A stretch of 5,885 nucleotides of DNA from Clostridia bacterium (GTDB taxonomy: Bacteria; Bacillota_A; Clostridia; Oscillospirales; CAG-272): assembly GCA_017626655.1 (NCBI GenBank), contig JAGAIH010000076.1:1-5885 (forward strand). Reading direction: 5' to 3'. Position numbers and translations under genes: made by a program. Positions 1 through 5,885 of the stretch are shown piece after piece (position 1 is the stretch's first letter; every line of letters starts with the position of its first letter). Below the pieces are notes generated by a model. It was not told where the DNA came from. It worked only from the letters and a program-made list of their open reading frames with translations, and made no database searches.

Positions 1-1187
1 CCCTCAACGGCGGAGGTGTCCACCACGGCGGCCAGGTGGTCCAGGGCGGCGTCCCGCAGCTCCTCGCCGCAGGCGGTGGCCTTGGCGAAGCGGGTCTTCA
101 TCTCCTCGTAGATCTCGTCGCAGGAGCAGGAGCAGATGGAGTCGTGGGGATGGTTCTGCATGAGCTTCTTCCAGGCGTAGAGGAAGAGATCCTGCTTGTA
201 CTCACCGCCGTTCAGCATGGACAGGAGGCTGACGGGCTCGGCCACCCGTTCCAGGAGGTGCTGGGTGTCGTGGTTCATCTGCTTGATGTCCACGTGGGCC
301 GAGGCGGTGCAGATCAGAGGGCAGGAGCCTGCGGAGAGCTGGCCGTTGATCTCCCCCTCGTAGACGGGGAAGGTGTCCTTGTAGGGGCGGATGGCCTCCA
401 GGTAGTCCTTGAAGTTGGATTGCTTGACCTCTACCTCGTCCTGCACCTGATTGGCCATCTTGATGGCGGGTCGGAGGTCTACCTGGATGGGCTGGTGATC
501 GCAGCCGTTCATGCCCAGGAGGTGGGGGGTGAGGGCAAAGCGGGAGGTGGAGGCGACGATACCCGCCAGGCGGTCGCGGAGGGCGTCGGGATCGGTAGGC
601 AGCTCCATGGCGTTGCAGTACCAGCCCGCGAAGAGGACGCCCATGACCTCGGAGCCGTCGGGGGAGCGCCAGATCAGCTCGCTCTTGGTGATGCCGTTCT
701 GCTTGATGATCTGGTTATCCGCCCCCACGTCGTTGATGCCGCGCCCGAAGACGGCGCTGTCAAAGCCGAAGCCCCGCACGATCTGGGGGGCCTGGGAGAT
801 ATTTCCGAAGGCGTCGGGGAAATAGCCCGTCTCAACGGGCTCGGCGCCGATGGCGTGGCAGAGCTTGAGGCCGTAGAGCATATTGCGGATATTGGCCTCG
901 CCCGAGGTGAGGTACTCGTCCTGGAGGACGTACCAGGGGCCTACCTGGATGCGGCCGTCGCGGATCAGCTTCATGAGGCGGTCCCGCATATGGGGCTTGA
1001 TCTCCAGGTAGTCGTCGATGACCACGTACTGGCCGTCCATGTGGTAGTAGGTATAGTCGGGGTCCTGTTCCATAACCTCGATGAGGGTATCGAACAGCTC
1101 CACCAGGCGGACGCGGTGCTTCTCAAAGGGGAGGTACCATTCGCGGTCCCAGTGGGAGTGGGGGATGATGTGGAGAGTCTTTTTCAT
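1..1187 (-). CDS. GH38 alpha-mannosidase, N-terminal part (3' end beyond window)
   Basis: Partial gene; 395 codons from the ATG at 1187-1185 are visible and the frame is still open at the left edge. Family GH38 enzymes are retaining, zinc-dependent alpha-mannosidases that remove mannose from glycans or mannosyl-glycerate-type substrates. The family signature HSHWDREW lies at residues 10-17, with H12 and D14 the expected zinc ligands. GYFPDAFGN at 121-129 carries the expected nucleophile and zinc ligand D125, NGCDHQP at 227-233 is the next conserved block, and NHPHDSICSCSCDE at 345-358 carries the last expected zinc ligand, H348. All four catalytic-site elements are therefore present. There is no signal peptide, so the enzyme is probably cytoplasmic and acts on imported oligosaccharides. 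The start is fixed by AAAGGAG at 1202-1196, 8 nt upstream. The helical middle domain begins near residue 250; the C-terminal beta domains, usually several hundred residues more, lie outside the window. The exact linkage specificity cannot be read from this part. Confidence 0.93.
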   Translation of the reverse strand, partial: MKKTLHIIPHSHWDREWYLPFEKHRVRLVELFDTLIEVMEQDPDYTYYHMDGQYVVIDDYLEIKPHMRDRLMKLIRDGRIQVGPWYVLQDEYLTSGEANIRNMLYGLKLCHAIGAEPVETGYFPDAFGNISQAPQIVRGFGFDSAVFGRGINDVGADNQIIKQNGITKSELIWRSPDGSEVMGVLFAGWYCNAMELPTDPDALRDRLAGIVASTSRFALTPHLLGMNGCDHQPIQVDLRPAIKMANQVQDEVEVKQSNFKDYLEAIRPYKDTFPVYEGEINGQLSAGSCPLICTASAHVDIKQMNHDTQHLLERVAEPVSLLSMLNGGEYKQDLFLYAWKKLMQNHPHDSICSCSCDEIYEEMKTRFAKATACGEELRDAALDHLAAVVDTSAVE

Positions 1188-1216
1188 GAGGAAGGCTCCT
1201 TTCGGCAGGATCTTTG

Positions 1217-1252
1217 TGCCTGTATTGTACCACAAAAAGGGAGCCTCGTCAA
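1217..1252 (-). promoter_or_regulatory. Promoter for the GH38 gene
   Basis: Read on the minus strand, TTGACG (1252-1247) and TACAAT (1229-1224) are separated by exactly 17 bp. A TGG just upstream of the -10 box makes it an extended -10. Each hexamer differs from the sigma-70 consensus by one base. Transcription would start near 1217, giving a leader of about 30 nt that contains the AAAGGAG ribosome binding site. Strong by sequence; not experimentally known. Confidence 0.8.
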
Positions 1253-1267
1253 TAGATCGGAGAAAAA

Positions 1268-1303
1268 TTACGGCAGACGCGGTATTTCTCAAAAAAGTTA
1301 CCG
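1268..1303. promoter_or_regulatory. Possible operator: dyad between the divergent promoters
   Basis: CGGTA (1280-1284) and TACCG (1299-1303) form an inverted repeat with a 14-bp AT-rich spacer. Flanking bases extend the similarity to about 7 of 9 positions. A related half-site TTACGG sits at 1268-1273, and a CGGT/ACCG pair recurs in the eutH leader at 1361-1374. The dyad lies between the two -35 boxes, where a shared activator or repressor could sit. No regulator gene is in the window and the motif matches no operator I can name, so this is tentative. Confidence 0.3.
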
Positions 1304-1310
1304 TCACACC

Positions 1311-1346
1311 TTGCAAGATCAGGAAAGTCATGGTATAATAAAGAAA
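1311..1346 (+). promoter_or_regulatory. Promoter for the eutH transcription unit
   Basis: TTGCAA (1311-1316) and a perfect TATAAT (1334-1339) are separated by 17 bp. TGG at 1331-1333 forms an extended -10. Transcription should begin near 1346, giving a leader of about 45 nt before the ATG at 1391. The leader is too short to hold a known riboswitch and shows no ANTAR-type dual hairpin; only a 4-bp CGGT/ACCG stem (1361-1374) lies upstream of the ribosome binding site. It probably drives all three plus-strand genes down to the terminator at about 4950. Confidence 0.85.
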
Positions 1347-1390
1347 AACACACGAAACGACGGTCGATACACCGCATCGGAGAACATACT

Positions 1391-2509
1391 ATGACCTTTT
1401 CGCGGATCCTTTTCATCCTGTTCGCCCTCTTCGCCGTGGCGGGCGGGGTGGACTATATCATCTCCAACCGCCTCGGCCTGGGCAAGGCCTTTGAGCGGGG
1501 CATCACCACCATGGGGCCGCTGGCCCTGACCATGACGGGCATGATGGTGCTGGCCCCCGTGCTGGCGGACCTGCTCTCCCCCGTGATCCTGCCGCTGTTC
1601 AACTGGATCGGGGTGGATCCCGCCATGTTCGCGGGGTCGCTCCTGGCCTGCGATATGGGGGGCGCGGCTCTGGCCGACCGACTGGCCAACGACCCCGAGG
1701 GGGACTTGCTTGGGGGTATGGTCTGCTCCTCCCTCCTGGGCGTGACCATCACCTTCACCATCCCCGTGTCCATGGGGATCCTGGAGGCCGAGGACCGCTC
1801 CTACGCCGCCAAGGGCATCCTCTGCGGCATCATCACGGTTCCCCTGGGCATTTTCGTGGGCGGCCTGGTAGCGGGGATCCCCCCGCTGAAGGTGCTGCTC
1901 AACCTTCTCCCCACCCTTCTCCCCGCCCTGCTCATCGCCCTGGGGCTGTGGAAGTTTAAGAAGGTCATCATCAAGCTCTTTGGCTGGTTCGGGCGGATCA
2001 TGACCGCCGTGTCGGTGCTGGGCCTGCTCCTGGCTCTGTTTCAGAAGCTGACGGGGTGGGTGCCGATCTCCTCTCTGGCTCCCGTGGAGGACGCCATCCT
2101 GGTGGTCGGGGAGATCGCCCTCCTGCTGGCGGGGGCGTTCCCCATGATGCACCTCATCGCCAAGCTTCTGAACCGCCCTCTGCTGGCCTTGGGGCGCAGG
2201 ATGGGGGTCAACGCCGTGTCGGTCACGGGACTGCTGACCACCACGGTCAACTCCATCGCCACCTTTGATACCGTCAAGGACATGGACCCCCGGGGGAAGG
2301 TGCTGAACATGGCCTTCGCCGTCTCGGCGGCCTTCGTTTTCGGGGATCACCTGGCCTTCGCGGGCGGGTGGAATCCCGAAGCGATCCCCGCCATGATGGC
2401 CGCCAAGCTGACGGCGGGGGCGACGGCCTTTGTGCTGGCGCTGGCGGTCACGCGAGGAAGGAGATCCTCGGATCCCCTCGCGGAAGAAATCAAGAATTCC
2501 ACTGTGTGA
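1391..2509 (+). CDS. eutH: EutH-type ethanolamine permease
   Basis: A 372-residue polytopic membrane protein with about 10-11 predicted hydrophobic segments (roughly 4-24, 40-70, 110-130, 141-162, 168-187, 202-218, 234-257, 274-290, 304-325, 333-354). It is recognised as EutH by conserved blocks remembered from the enterobacterial protein: FAGSLLACDMGG at 80-91, MDPRGKVLN at 298-306 and FAVSAAFVFGDHLAFA at 309-324. EutH moves ethanolamine across the cytoplasmic membrane and matters most when the substrate is scarce or protonated. It is shorter than the E. coli protein (about 408 residues), mainly through a reduced N-terminal loop and a shorter middle loop. The start is supported by GGAGA at 1379-1383, 7 nt upstream, and by a strong promoter. 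No ammonia lyase (eutBC), microcompartment shell or eutVW regulator is visible nearby, so it is an orphan in this window. The next gene follows after 46 bp. A related amino alcohol is an alternative substrate. Confidence 0.92.
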   Translation: MTFSRILFILFALFAVAGGVDYIISNRLGLGKAFERGITTMGPLALTMTGMMVLAPVLADLLSPVILPLFNWIGVDPAMFAGSLLACDMGGAALADRLANDPEGDLLGGMVCSSLLGVTITFTIPVSMGILEAEDRSYAAKGILCGIITVPLGIFVGGLVAGIPPLKVLLNLLPTLLPALLIALGLWKFKKVIIKLFGWFGRIMTAVSVLGLLLALFQKLTGWVPISSLAPVEDAILVVGEIALLLAGAFPMMHLIAKLLNRPLLALGRRMGVNAVSVTGLLTTTVNSIATFDTVKDMDPRGKVLNMAFAVSAAFVFGDHLAFAGGWNPEAIPAMMAAKLTAGATAFVLALAVTRGRRSSDPLAEEIKNSTV

Positions 2510-2542
2510 TCATCCGATACACCCAAACACAAACCCACCACG

Positions 2543-2550
2543 AAAGGAAA
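2543..2550 (+). promoter_or_regulatory. Ribosome binding site that decides the phosphatase start
   Basis: AAAGGAAA lies 5-7 nt before the ATG at 2556. The reading frame is open further upstream, to an ATG at 2430 inside eutH, but that start would put 42 polar residues before the signal peptide and has no comparable site. The ATG at 2556 is therefore preferred. Confidence 0.75.
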
Positions 2551-2555
2551 CCGCC

Positions 2556-4466
2556 ATGAGATCCATCCAACGCCTCCTCGCCCTGACCATGATCCTGGTC
2601 ACCATCCTCTCCCTTTGCGTCATCCCCGGCACCGCCGAGACCGTCGAGGACGAGATCACCATCCTCTTCACCCACGACCTCCATTCCCATCTTCTCCCCG
2701 CGGCCAACGAGACGGGGGGCGGGGAGTACGGCGGTTACGCTCGCCTCATGACCGCCATCCGGGAGCAGAAGGCCAAGGATCCCGACGCCATTTTAGTGGA
2801 CGGCGGCGACTTCGCCATGGGCTCCCTGTTCCAGACCGCCTACCCGACCTCCGCCATCGAGCTGCGGATGATGGGGGCCATGGGCTACGATGCCACTACC
2901 TTCGGCAACCATGAGTACGACTATCTCCAGAGCGGTCTCATCGGTATGCTGAACGCCGCCGCCGACAGCGGTGATCCTGTCCCCACCATTGTCAATGCCA
3001 ACTACTGGCCCCCCAAGGAGGGGCAGGAGGGCTACTCCGAGGCCATGTGGGATGCCCTCGCCAGCTATGGCGTGAAGAAATACACCATTCTGGAGCGGGG
3101 CGGGGTGTACTACGTTTTGTTCGGTATCTTTGGCTTTGACGCCGACGATTGCGCGCCCAACTCGGGCATGGTCATGGAGGATCCCATTGAGACCGCCAAG
3201 GCTGCCGTGGCAGCCGGTGTGGCTGAATGCGAGGCCGAGTACGGCGTCCATCCCGTGGTGGTCTGCCTCTCCCACAGCGGCACCAGCGGCGGCAAGGGAG
3301 AGGACTACGAGCTGGCCGAGGCCGTGGAGGGCATCGACGTCATCGTGTCGGGCCACACCCACACCACCCTGCGGGAGCCCATTACCGTCAACGGTACCCT
3401 CATCGTCTCCGCCGCCGAGTACGGCCGTAACCTGGGTGTGCTGAAGCTCAAAAGGGATGGTGACGGTGTCGTCCTCAAGAGCTACGAGCTGATCCCCATT
3501 GACGAGAACGTGGCCGACGATCCCACTATCGCCGCCTTGGTGGAGGGCTTCAAGGCCGACGTGGAGGCCGACTATCTGTCCAAGTACGGCTACACCTTCG
3601 ATCAGGTGCTGGTGAACAATCCCTATACCTTCGACACCGTCAAGCAGGTGTCGGCGACGCCCCACGAGTCCACCCTGTGCAACATCTTCTCGGATGCCTA
3701 CAAGCGGGCCGTGGAGCAGGCTACGGGGAAGCGAGTGGACGTGGCCATCACCGCCGCGGGTGTCATCCGCGGCAGCCTCCCTGTAGGGAAGGTCACGGTA
3801 TCGGACGTCTTCAACGCCGCCTCTCTGGGGGTCGGCACCGAGGGCGAGCTGATCGCCATCTACGTGACGGGCAAGGATCTGAAGAACGCCATCGAGCTGG
3901 ACGCCTCGGTCCAGCCCCTCATGAGCACCGCCCAGCTCTTCATGTCGGGGGTGGAGTATTCCTTCAACCAAAACCGCATGATTTTCAACAAGGTGGACTA
4001 CGCTATGCTCCGAAATGAGGATGGCACCCTCACCGAGATCGAGGATGACAAGCTCTACCACATCGTGGCGGGGATGTATATGGGCCAGATGCTGGGCTCT
4101 GCCGAGGAGACCTCCATGGGCATCCTCACCATCACCCCCCGGGATGAGAACGGCAACCCCATCGCCGTGGAGGATCTGGTGAACTACGTGGTCAAGACCG
4201 AAAGCGGCGCCAATCTGAAAGAGTGGTACGCCATCGCCGACTACCTGGACAGCATGGAGGGGGAGCTGGACAGCCGCTACGCCCAGCCCGACGGCCGCAA
4301 GGTGGTGTACAAGAGCCTCAACCCCGTGAAGCTTCTGCGGAATGCCAACATCTTCACCTATATCGTGCTGGTGGTGATCGTCGGTCTCATCACCGCTGTC
4401 GTGTTTATCGTCCGCGCCGTGGTCCGTAAGATCAAGCGGAAGAAGGCGGCGAAGGTGACGGCCTGA
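2556..4466 (+). CDS. Membrane-anchored UshA-like metallophosphatase / 5'-nucleotidase
   Basis: A 636-residue protein. Residues 1-27 are a signal peptide (basic start, hydrophobic core, likely cleavage after GTA). Residues about 33-300 are a calcineurin-like metallophosphatase domain with its two-metal motifs in order: FTHDLHSH (38-45; D41, H43), DGGDF (82-86; D85), GNHEYD (117-122; N118, H119), LSHSG (238-242; H240) and SGHTHT (265-270; H267, H269). Residues about 345-560 match the 5'-nucleotidase C-terminal domain, which binds the nucleotide; GVIRGSLPVGKVTVSDVFN (402-420) aligns with the usual GG(G/V)R segment. Residues 600-620 are a transmembrane helix followed by a lysine/arginine-rich tail, so the catalytic part faces outward and stays bound to the membrane. 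Family members hydrolyse nucleoside monophosphates, 2',3'-cyclic nucleotides, UDP-sugars or CDP-alcohols; the sequence does not decide which. It lies 46 bp after eutH with no promoter visible between them, so the two are probably co-transcribed. Confidence 0.9.
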   Translation: MRSIQRLLALTMILVTILSLCVIPGTAETVEDEITILFTHDLHSHLLPAANETGGGEYGGYARLMTAIREQKAKDPDAILVDGGDFAMGSLFQTAYPTSAIELRMMGAMGYDATTFGNHEYDYLQSGLIGMLNAAADSGDPVPTIVNANYWPPKEGQEGYSEAMWDALASYGVKKYTILERGGVYYVLFGIFGFDADDCAPNSGMVMEDPIETAKAAVAAGVAECEAEYGVHPVVVCLSHSGTSGGKGEDYELAEAVEGIDVIVSGHTHTTLREPITVNGTLIVSAAEYGRNLGVLKLKRDGDGVVLKSYELIPIDENVADDPTIAALVEGFKADVEADYLSKYGYTFDQVLVNNPYTFDTVKQVSATPHESTLCNIFSDAYKRAVEQATGKRVDVAITAAGVIRGSLPVGKVTVSDVFNAASLGVGTEGELIAIYVTGKDLKNAIELDASVQPLMSTAQLFMSGVEYSFNQNRMIFNKVDYAMLRNEDGTLTEIEDDKLYHIVAGMYMGQMLGSAEETSMGILTITPRDENGNPIAVEDLVNYVVKTESGANLKEWYAIADYLDSMEGELDSRYAQPDGRKVVYKSLNPVKLLRNANIFTYIVLVVIVGLITAVVFIVRAVVRKIKRKKAAKVTA

Positions 4467-4478
4467 TCCAAAACCGTT

Positions 4479-4889
4479 ATGGCAAAACGAAATTCACAGA
4501 CCCACTCCCCCGAAAGTCCGCCCGCCTGGTACTGGGTCAAGGGCCTTCACGACGCCCATATCACCCTTGTGGAGTCCTTTGAGTTCCCCTTTGACTACGA
4601 CCGCTTCACCCGCGGGAAGAACACCTACGACCGCAACTGCCTGACTCTGACGGTGGACGCGGCGGTGGCTATGTTCGACACCTCGGTCAAGGTGATCCGT
4701 CTGTATAACTACAAGTACCTGTCTCCCGAGACCGCCCTGGAGGGGCATGGGACCCTGTGGTGGATCGGGGATCGGCTGACTGTGAGCGAGGGCCGCTTTG
4801 AGCTGGAGATCGACCTGTATGACGGGGAGGCCTTTCCCGAGGAGTTTACGGTGAGGATCCGGTTTGAGCGGGCGGAGGTGGAGCGGTGA
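4479..4889 (+). CDS. Protein of unknown function (136 aa), last gene of the unit
   Basis: I do not recognise this protein. It starts 12 nt after the phosphatase stop, on the same strand, and ends before a terminator, so it is probably the third gene of the eutH unit. It has no signal peptide and no membrane segment. The first 15 residues are polar and proline-rich, and the rest looks like a compact, mainly beta domain. Notable stretches are PAWYWVKGLHDAHI (15-28), FDYDRFTRG (38-46), VIRLYNYKYL (72-81) and LWWIGDRL (93-100), rich in aromatic and acidic residues. It contains a single cysteine (C54) and no obvious catalytic motif. No Shine-Dalgarno sequence precedes the ATG at 4479, and the next in-frame ATG is at residue 65, too late for an intact domain. 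Translation may depend on ribosomes finishing the phosphatase. Codon use resembles its neighbours, which supports a real gene. Confidence 0.72.
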   Translation: MAKRNSQTHSPESPPAWYWVKGLHDAHITLVESFEFPFDYDRFTRGKNTYDRNCLTLTVDAAVAMFDTSVKVIRLYNYKYLSPETALEGHGTLWWIGDRLTVSEGRFELEIDLYDGEAFPEEFTVRIRFERAEVER

Positions 4890-4919
4890 GAGCCGCGTCG
4901 ATCGGCCTCGCCATATGAA

Positions 4920-4954
4920 AAAAGAGGAAGTCCCTTTATGGGGCTTCCCCTTTT
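4920..4954. terminator. Bidirectional intrinsic terminator between convergent units
   Basis: GGAAGTCCC (4926-4934) pairs with GGGGCTTCC (4940-4948) around a TTTAT loop: nine pairs including one T-G. After a single mismatch (4925/4949), AAAAG (4920-4924) pairs with CTTTT (4950-4954). The plus strand ends in CTTTTGTTT and the minus strand in a run of T. It sits 30 nt after the stop of the 136-aa gene and just beyond the stop of the acetyltransferase gene, so it can end transcription from both sides. Confidence 0.85.
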
Positions 4955-4956
4955 GT

Positions 4957-5502
4957 TTACAGGAACTTTTGCATGGAGAACTCCCCCAGGTAGGTGCCGT
5001 CCTTCAGCTTGAAGGCGTTTCGCTTGAAGCCTACGATCGCAAAGCCCATCTTCTCGTACAGCCTCTGTGCGCGGGTGTTTCCTTCGATGAAGTCCAGCTC
5101 CAATATCTCGGTGCCATGGGCGCGGGCGGCGGCGATCAGCTCGGTCATGAGGGCGGTGCCGATGCCCAGGCTCCAGAACTCGCGGAGGACCGATATGCCC
5201 AGCATGGCGCGGTGGGAGGTCTTGATCCCCCCAAAGAAGCGCACCTCACAGCTTCCCGTGATGCGGCCCTCCACCTCGCAAACAATGGGCAGGACGGCGG
5301 GGGACTCCACCATACGGCGGATCCAGGCCTCCTCGGCCTCCATACTGTCCCCGTACTCCTCGGGGTAGCGGGAGAGAAAGTCGGTCTCGGCGCAACAGGT
5401 CTTGATGTAGGCCAGCATCTCGGTGGCATCGGTAAGGGCGGGGGCGCGGAGGGTGGCGGTACGGCCGTCCTTCAGGGTGACGGTCTTGGTTGTAAAGATC
5501 AT
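4957..5502 (-). CDS. GNAT-family N-acetyltransferase (complete)
   Basis: A 181-residue single-domain protein of the Gcn5-related N-acetyltransferase fold, which moves an acetyl group from acetyl-CoA to an amine. The acetyl-CoA pyrophosphate-binding motif is at about 106-118 (REFWSLGIGTALM, the Q/RxxGxG/A element), and the C-terminal motif GNTRAQRLYEKMGF is at 141-154, with Y149 in the position of the usual general acid. The N-terminal 80 residues hold the variable acceptor-binding helices. The ATG at 5502-5500 is chosen over the one at 5520 because AAGGAG lies 8 nt before it and because it overlaps the stop of the upstream gene by 4 bp (ATGA), a common coupled arrangement. The nearer relatives look like the RimJ/RimL-type or small-molecule acetyltransferases of Firmicutes; the acceptor cannot be predicted. 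The gene ends just before the bidirectional terminator. Confidence 0.9.
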   Translation of the reverse strand: MIFTTKTVTLKDGRTATLRAPALTDATEMLAYIKTCCAETDFLSRYPEEYGDSMEAEEAWIRRMVESPAVLPIVCEVEGRITGSCEVRFFGGIKTSHRAMLGISVLREFWSLGIGTALMTELIAAARAHGTEILELDFIEGNTRAQRLYEKMGFAIVGFKRNAFKLKDGTYLGEFSMQKFL

Positions 5503-5885
5503 GTCTGTTTCTCCTTCCATTCCATGTACCCACTGGTAAAGGGCAGATGGTCAAATTTCAGATTACCCGTGTAGACAAAGCCCTGCTTTTCGTACCACGC
5601 CCGCAGGTCCTTGTTCTCGTCGATGAAGCCCAGAGTCAGCATGGGGCACAGGATGGTGGGCGGGTGGCCGATGAGCCGCACCGTCTCGGCTTTGGCGTAG
5701 GCGACCAGCAGCTCCCCGAAGCCCCGCCCTCGGTAGTCGGGGTGAATGCAGAGGTTGTGAAGCTCGCAGGAGCAGTCGGAGGTCTCGGACAGGGCCATAT
5801 ACCCGATCATGCGCTTCCCCGCGAACAGGCCGTACATACGGCGGAGGGGGAAGAAGCGTTCGAGATAGTCCATGGAGACAAAGGA
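5499..5885 (-). CDS. GNAT-family N-acetyltransferase, 5' end beyond window
   Basis: The frame is open to the right edge, so 128 residues and the stop (5501-5499) are visible. An ATG at 5873-5871 exists, but no ribosome binding site precedes it. A start there would leave only about 15 residues before the second beta strand (YGLFAGKRMIGYMAL), whereas GNAT proteins normally have 30-50. The true start therefore probably lies outside the window. The acetyl-CoA loop YRGRGFGELL follows NLCIHPD, and DLRAWYEKQGF is the C-terminal motif. The acceptor substrate is unknown. The gene overlaps the next acetyltransferase by 4 bp, and the ribosome binding site of that gene is embedded in the last codons of this one. 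The two proteins differ clearly in length and sequence, so this is not a recent duplication. Confidence 0.88.
   Translation of the reverse strand, partial: SFVSMDYLERFFPLRRMYGLFAGKRMIGYMALSETSDCSCELHNLCIHPDYRGRGFGELLVAYAKAETVRLIGHPPTILCPMLTLGFIDENKDLRAWYEKQGFVYTGNLKFDHLPFTSGYMEWKEKQT

Noticed and set aside
36..1394. Long plus-strand open frame (452 codons) across the left part
   Set aside because: It is antisense to the GH38 gene, whose catalytic motifs are unmistakable. The product is low-complexity, rich in G, V, L and D, with no domain, and it runs through the divergent promoters.
1328..2350. Minus-strand open frame (340 codons) opposite eutH
   Set aside because: Product rich in H, G, Q, P and D with no recognisable domain; a by-product of G/C-ending codons in eutH. 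It would also cross the eutH promoter.
2430..2555. Upstream start for the phosphatase inside eutH
   Set aside because: It would add 42 polar residues before a good signal peptide; the ATG at 2556 has a ribosome binding site at the right distance.
2510..2555. Possible promoter or terminator between eutH and the phosphatase gene
   Set aside because: The 46-bp gap shows no -35/-10 pair and no hairpin with a T-tract; co-transcription is the simpler reading.
2793..4061. Minus-strand open frame (422 codons) opposite the phosphatase
   Set aside because: It lies antisense to the metal-binding motifs of a clear metallophosphatase, has low-complexity composition and no ribosome binding site was evident; explained by codon bias.
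4883..4911. Small GC-rich inverted repeats (GCGG/CCGC and GCCG/CGGC) just after the 136-aa gene
   Set aside because: Stems of only 4 bp, expected by chance at this GC content; the real terminator is immediately downstream.
4864..5574. Plus-strand open frame (236 codons) opposite the acetyltransferases
   Set aside because: It overlaps the terminator and is antisense to two GNAT genes with intact acetyl-CoA motifs; its product shows no family features.
1..5885. CRISPR arrays, insertion sequences, tRNA/rRNA genes, phage attachment sites, defence systems
   Set aside because: No spaced direct repeats, transposase motifs, cloverleaf-like segments or recombination sites were seen on either strand.

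Overview
The window has high GC (roughly 60% by eye), a strong preference for G/C-ending codons, Shine-Dalgarno sites of the AAGGAG type and textbook sigma-70/SigA promoters. Together with the gene families present, this suggests a GC-rich Firmicute, most likely a gut-type clostridium (Oscillospiraceae-like). That placement is inference from sequence style, not from a marker gene.

Left part (1-1187, minus strand): the N-terminal 395 codons of a glycoside hydrolase family 38 alpha-mannosidase that runs off the left edge. A 203-bp divergent intergenic region (1188-1390) follows. It holds two outward-facing promoters, both with 17-bp spacers and extended -10 elements, and a CGGTA/TACCG dyad between them that could be an operator.

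Middle part (1391-4889, plus strand): an apparent three-gene transcription unit. It contains a stand-alone EutH-type ethanolamine permease, a secreted and C-terminally membrane-anchored UshA-like metallophosphatase/5'-nucleotidase, and a 136-residue protein I do not recognise. No other ethanolamine-utilisation gene and no ANTAR-type dual hairpin is visible, so eutH stands outside a eut cluster here. One plausible reading is a surface scavenging unit: the anchored phosphohydrolase processes phosphorylated nucleotides or CDP-alcohols outside the cell, and the permease imports a freed amino alcohol. This is a hypothesis.

Right part (4957-5885, minus strand): two GNAT-family N-acetyltransferase genes in tandem, overlapping by 4 bp (ATGA), so probably translationally coupled. 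The upstream one is cut by the right edge. A hairpin with A- and T-tracts on its two sides (4920-4954) separates the convergent units and probably terminates both.

Most of the window is ordinary chromosomal metabolism. I see no mobile element, CRISPR array, tRNA/rRNA or defence system. The most interesting points are the orphan eutH-phosphatase pairing, the unrecognised third gene with no visible ribosome binding site, and the dyad between the divergent promoters.
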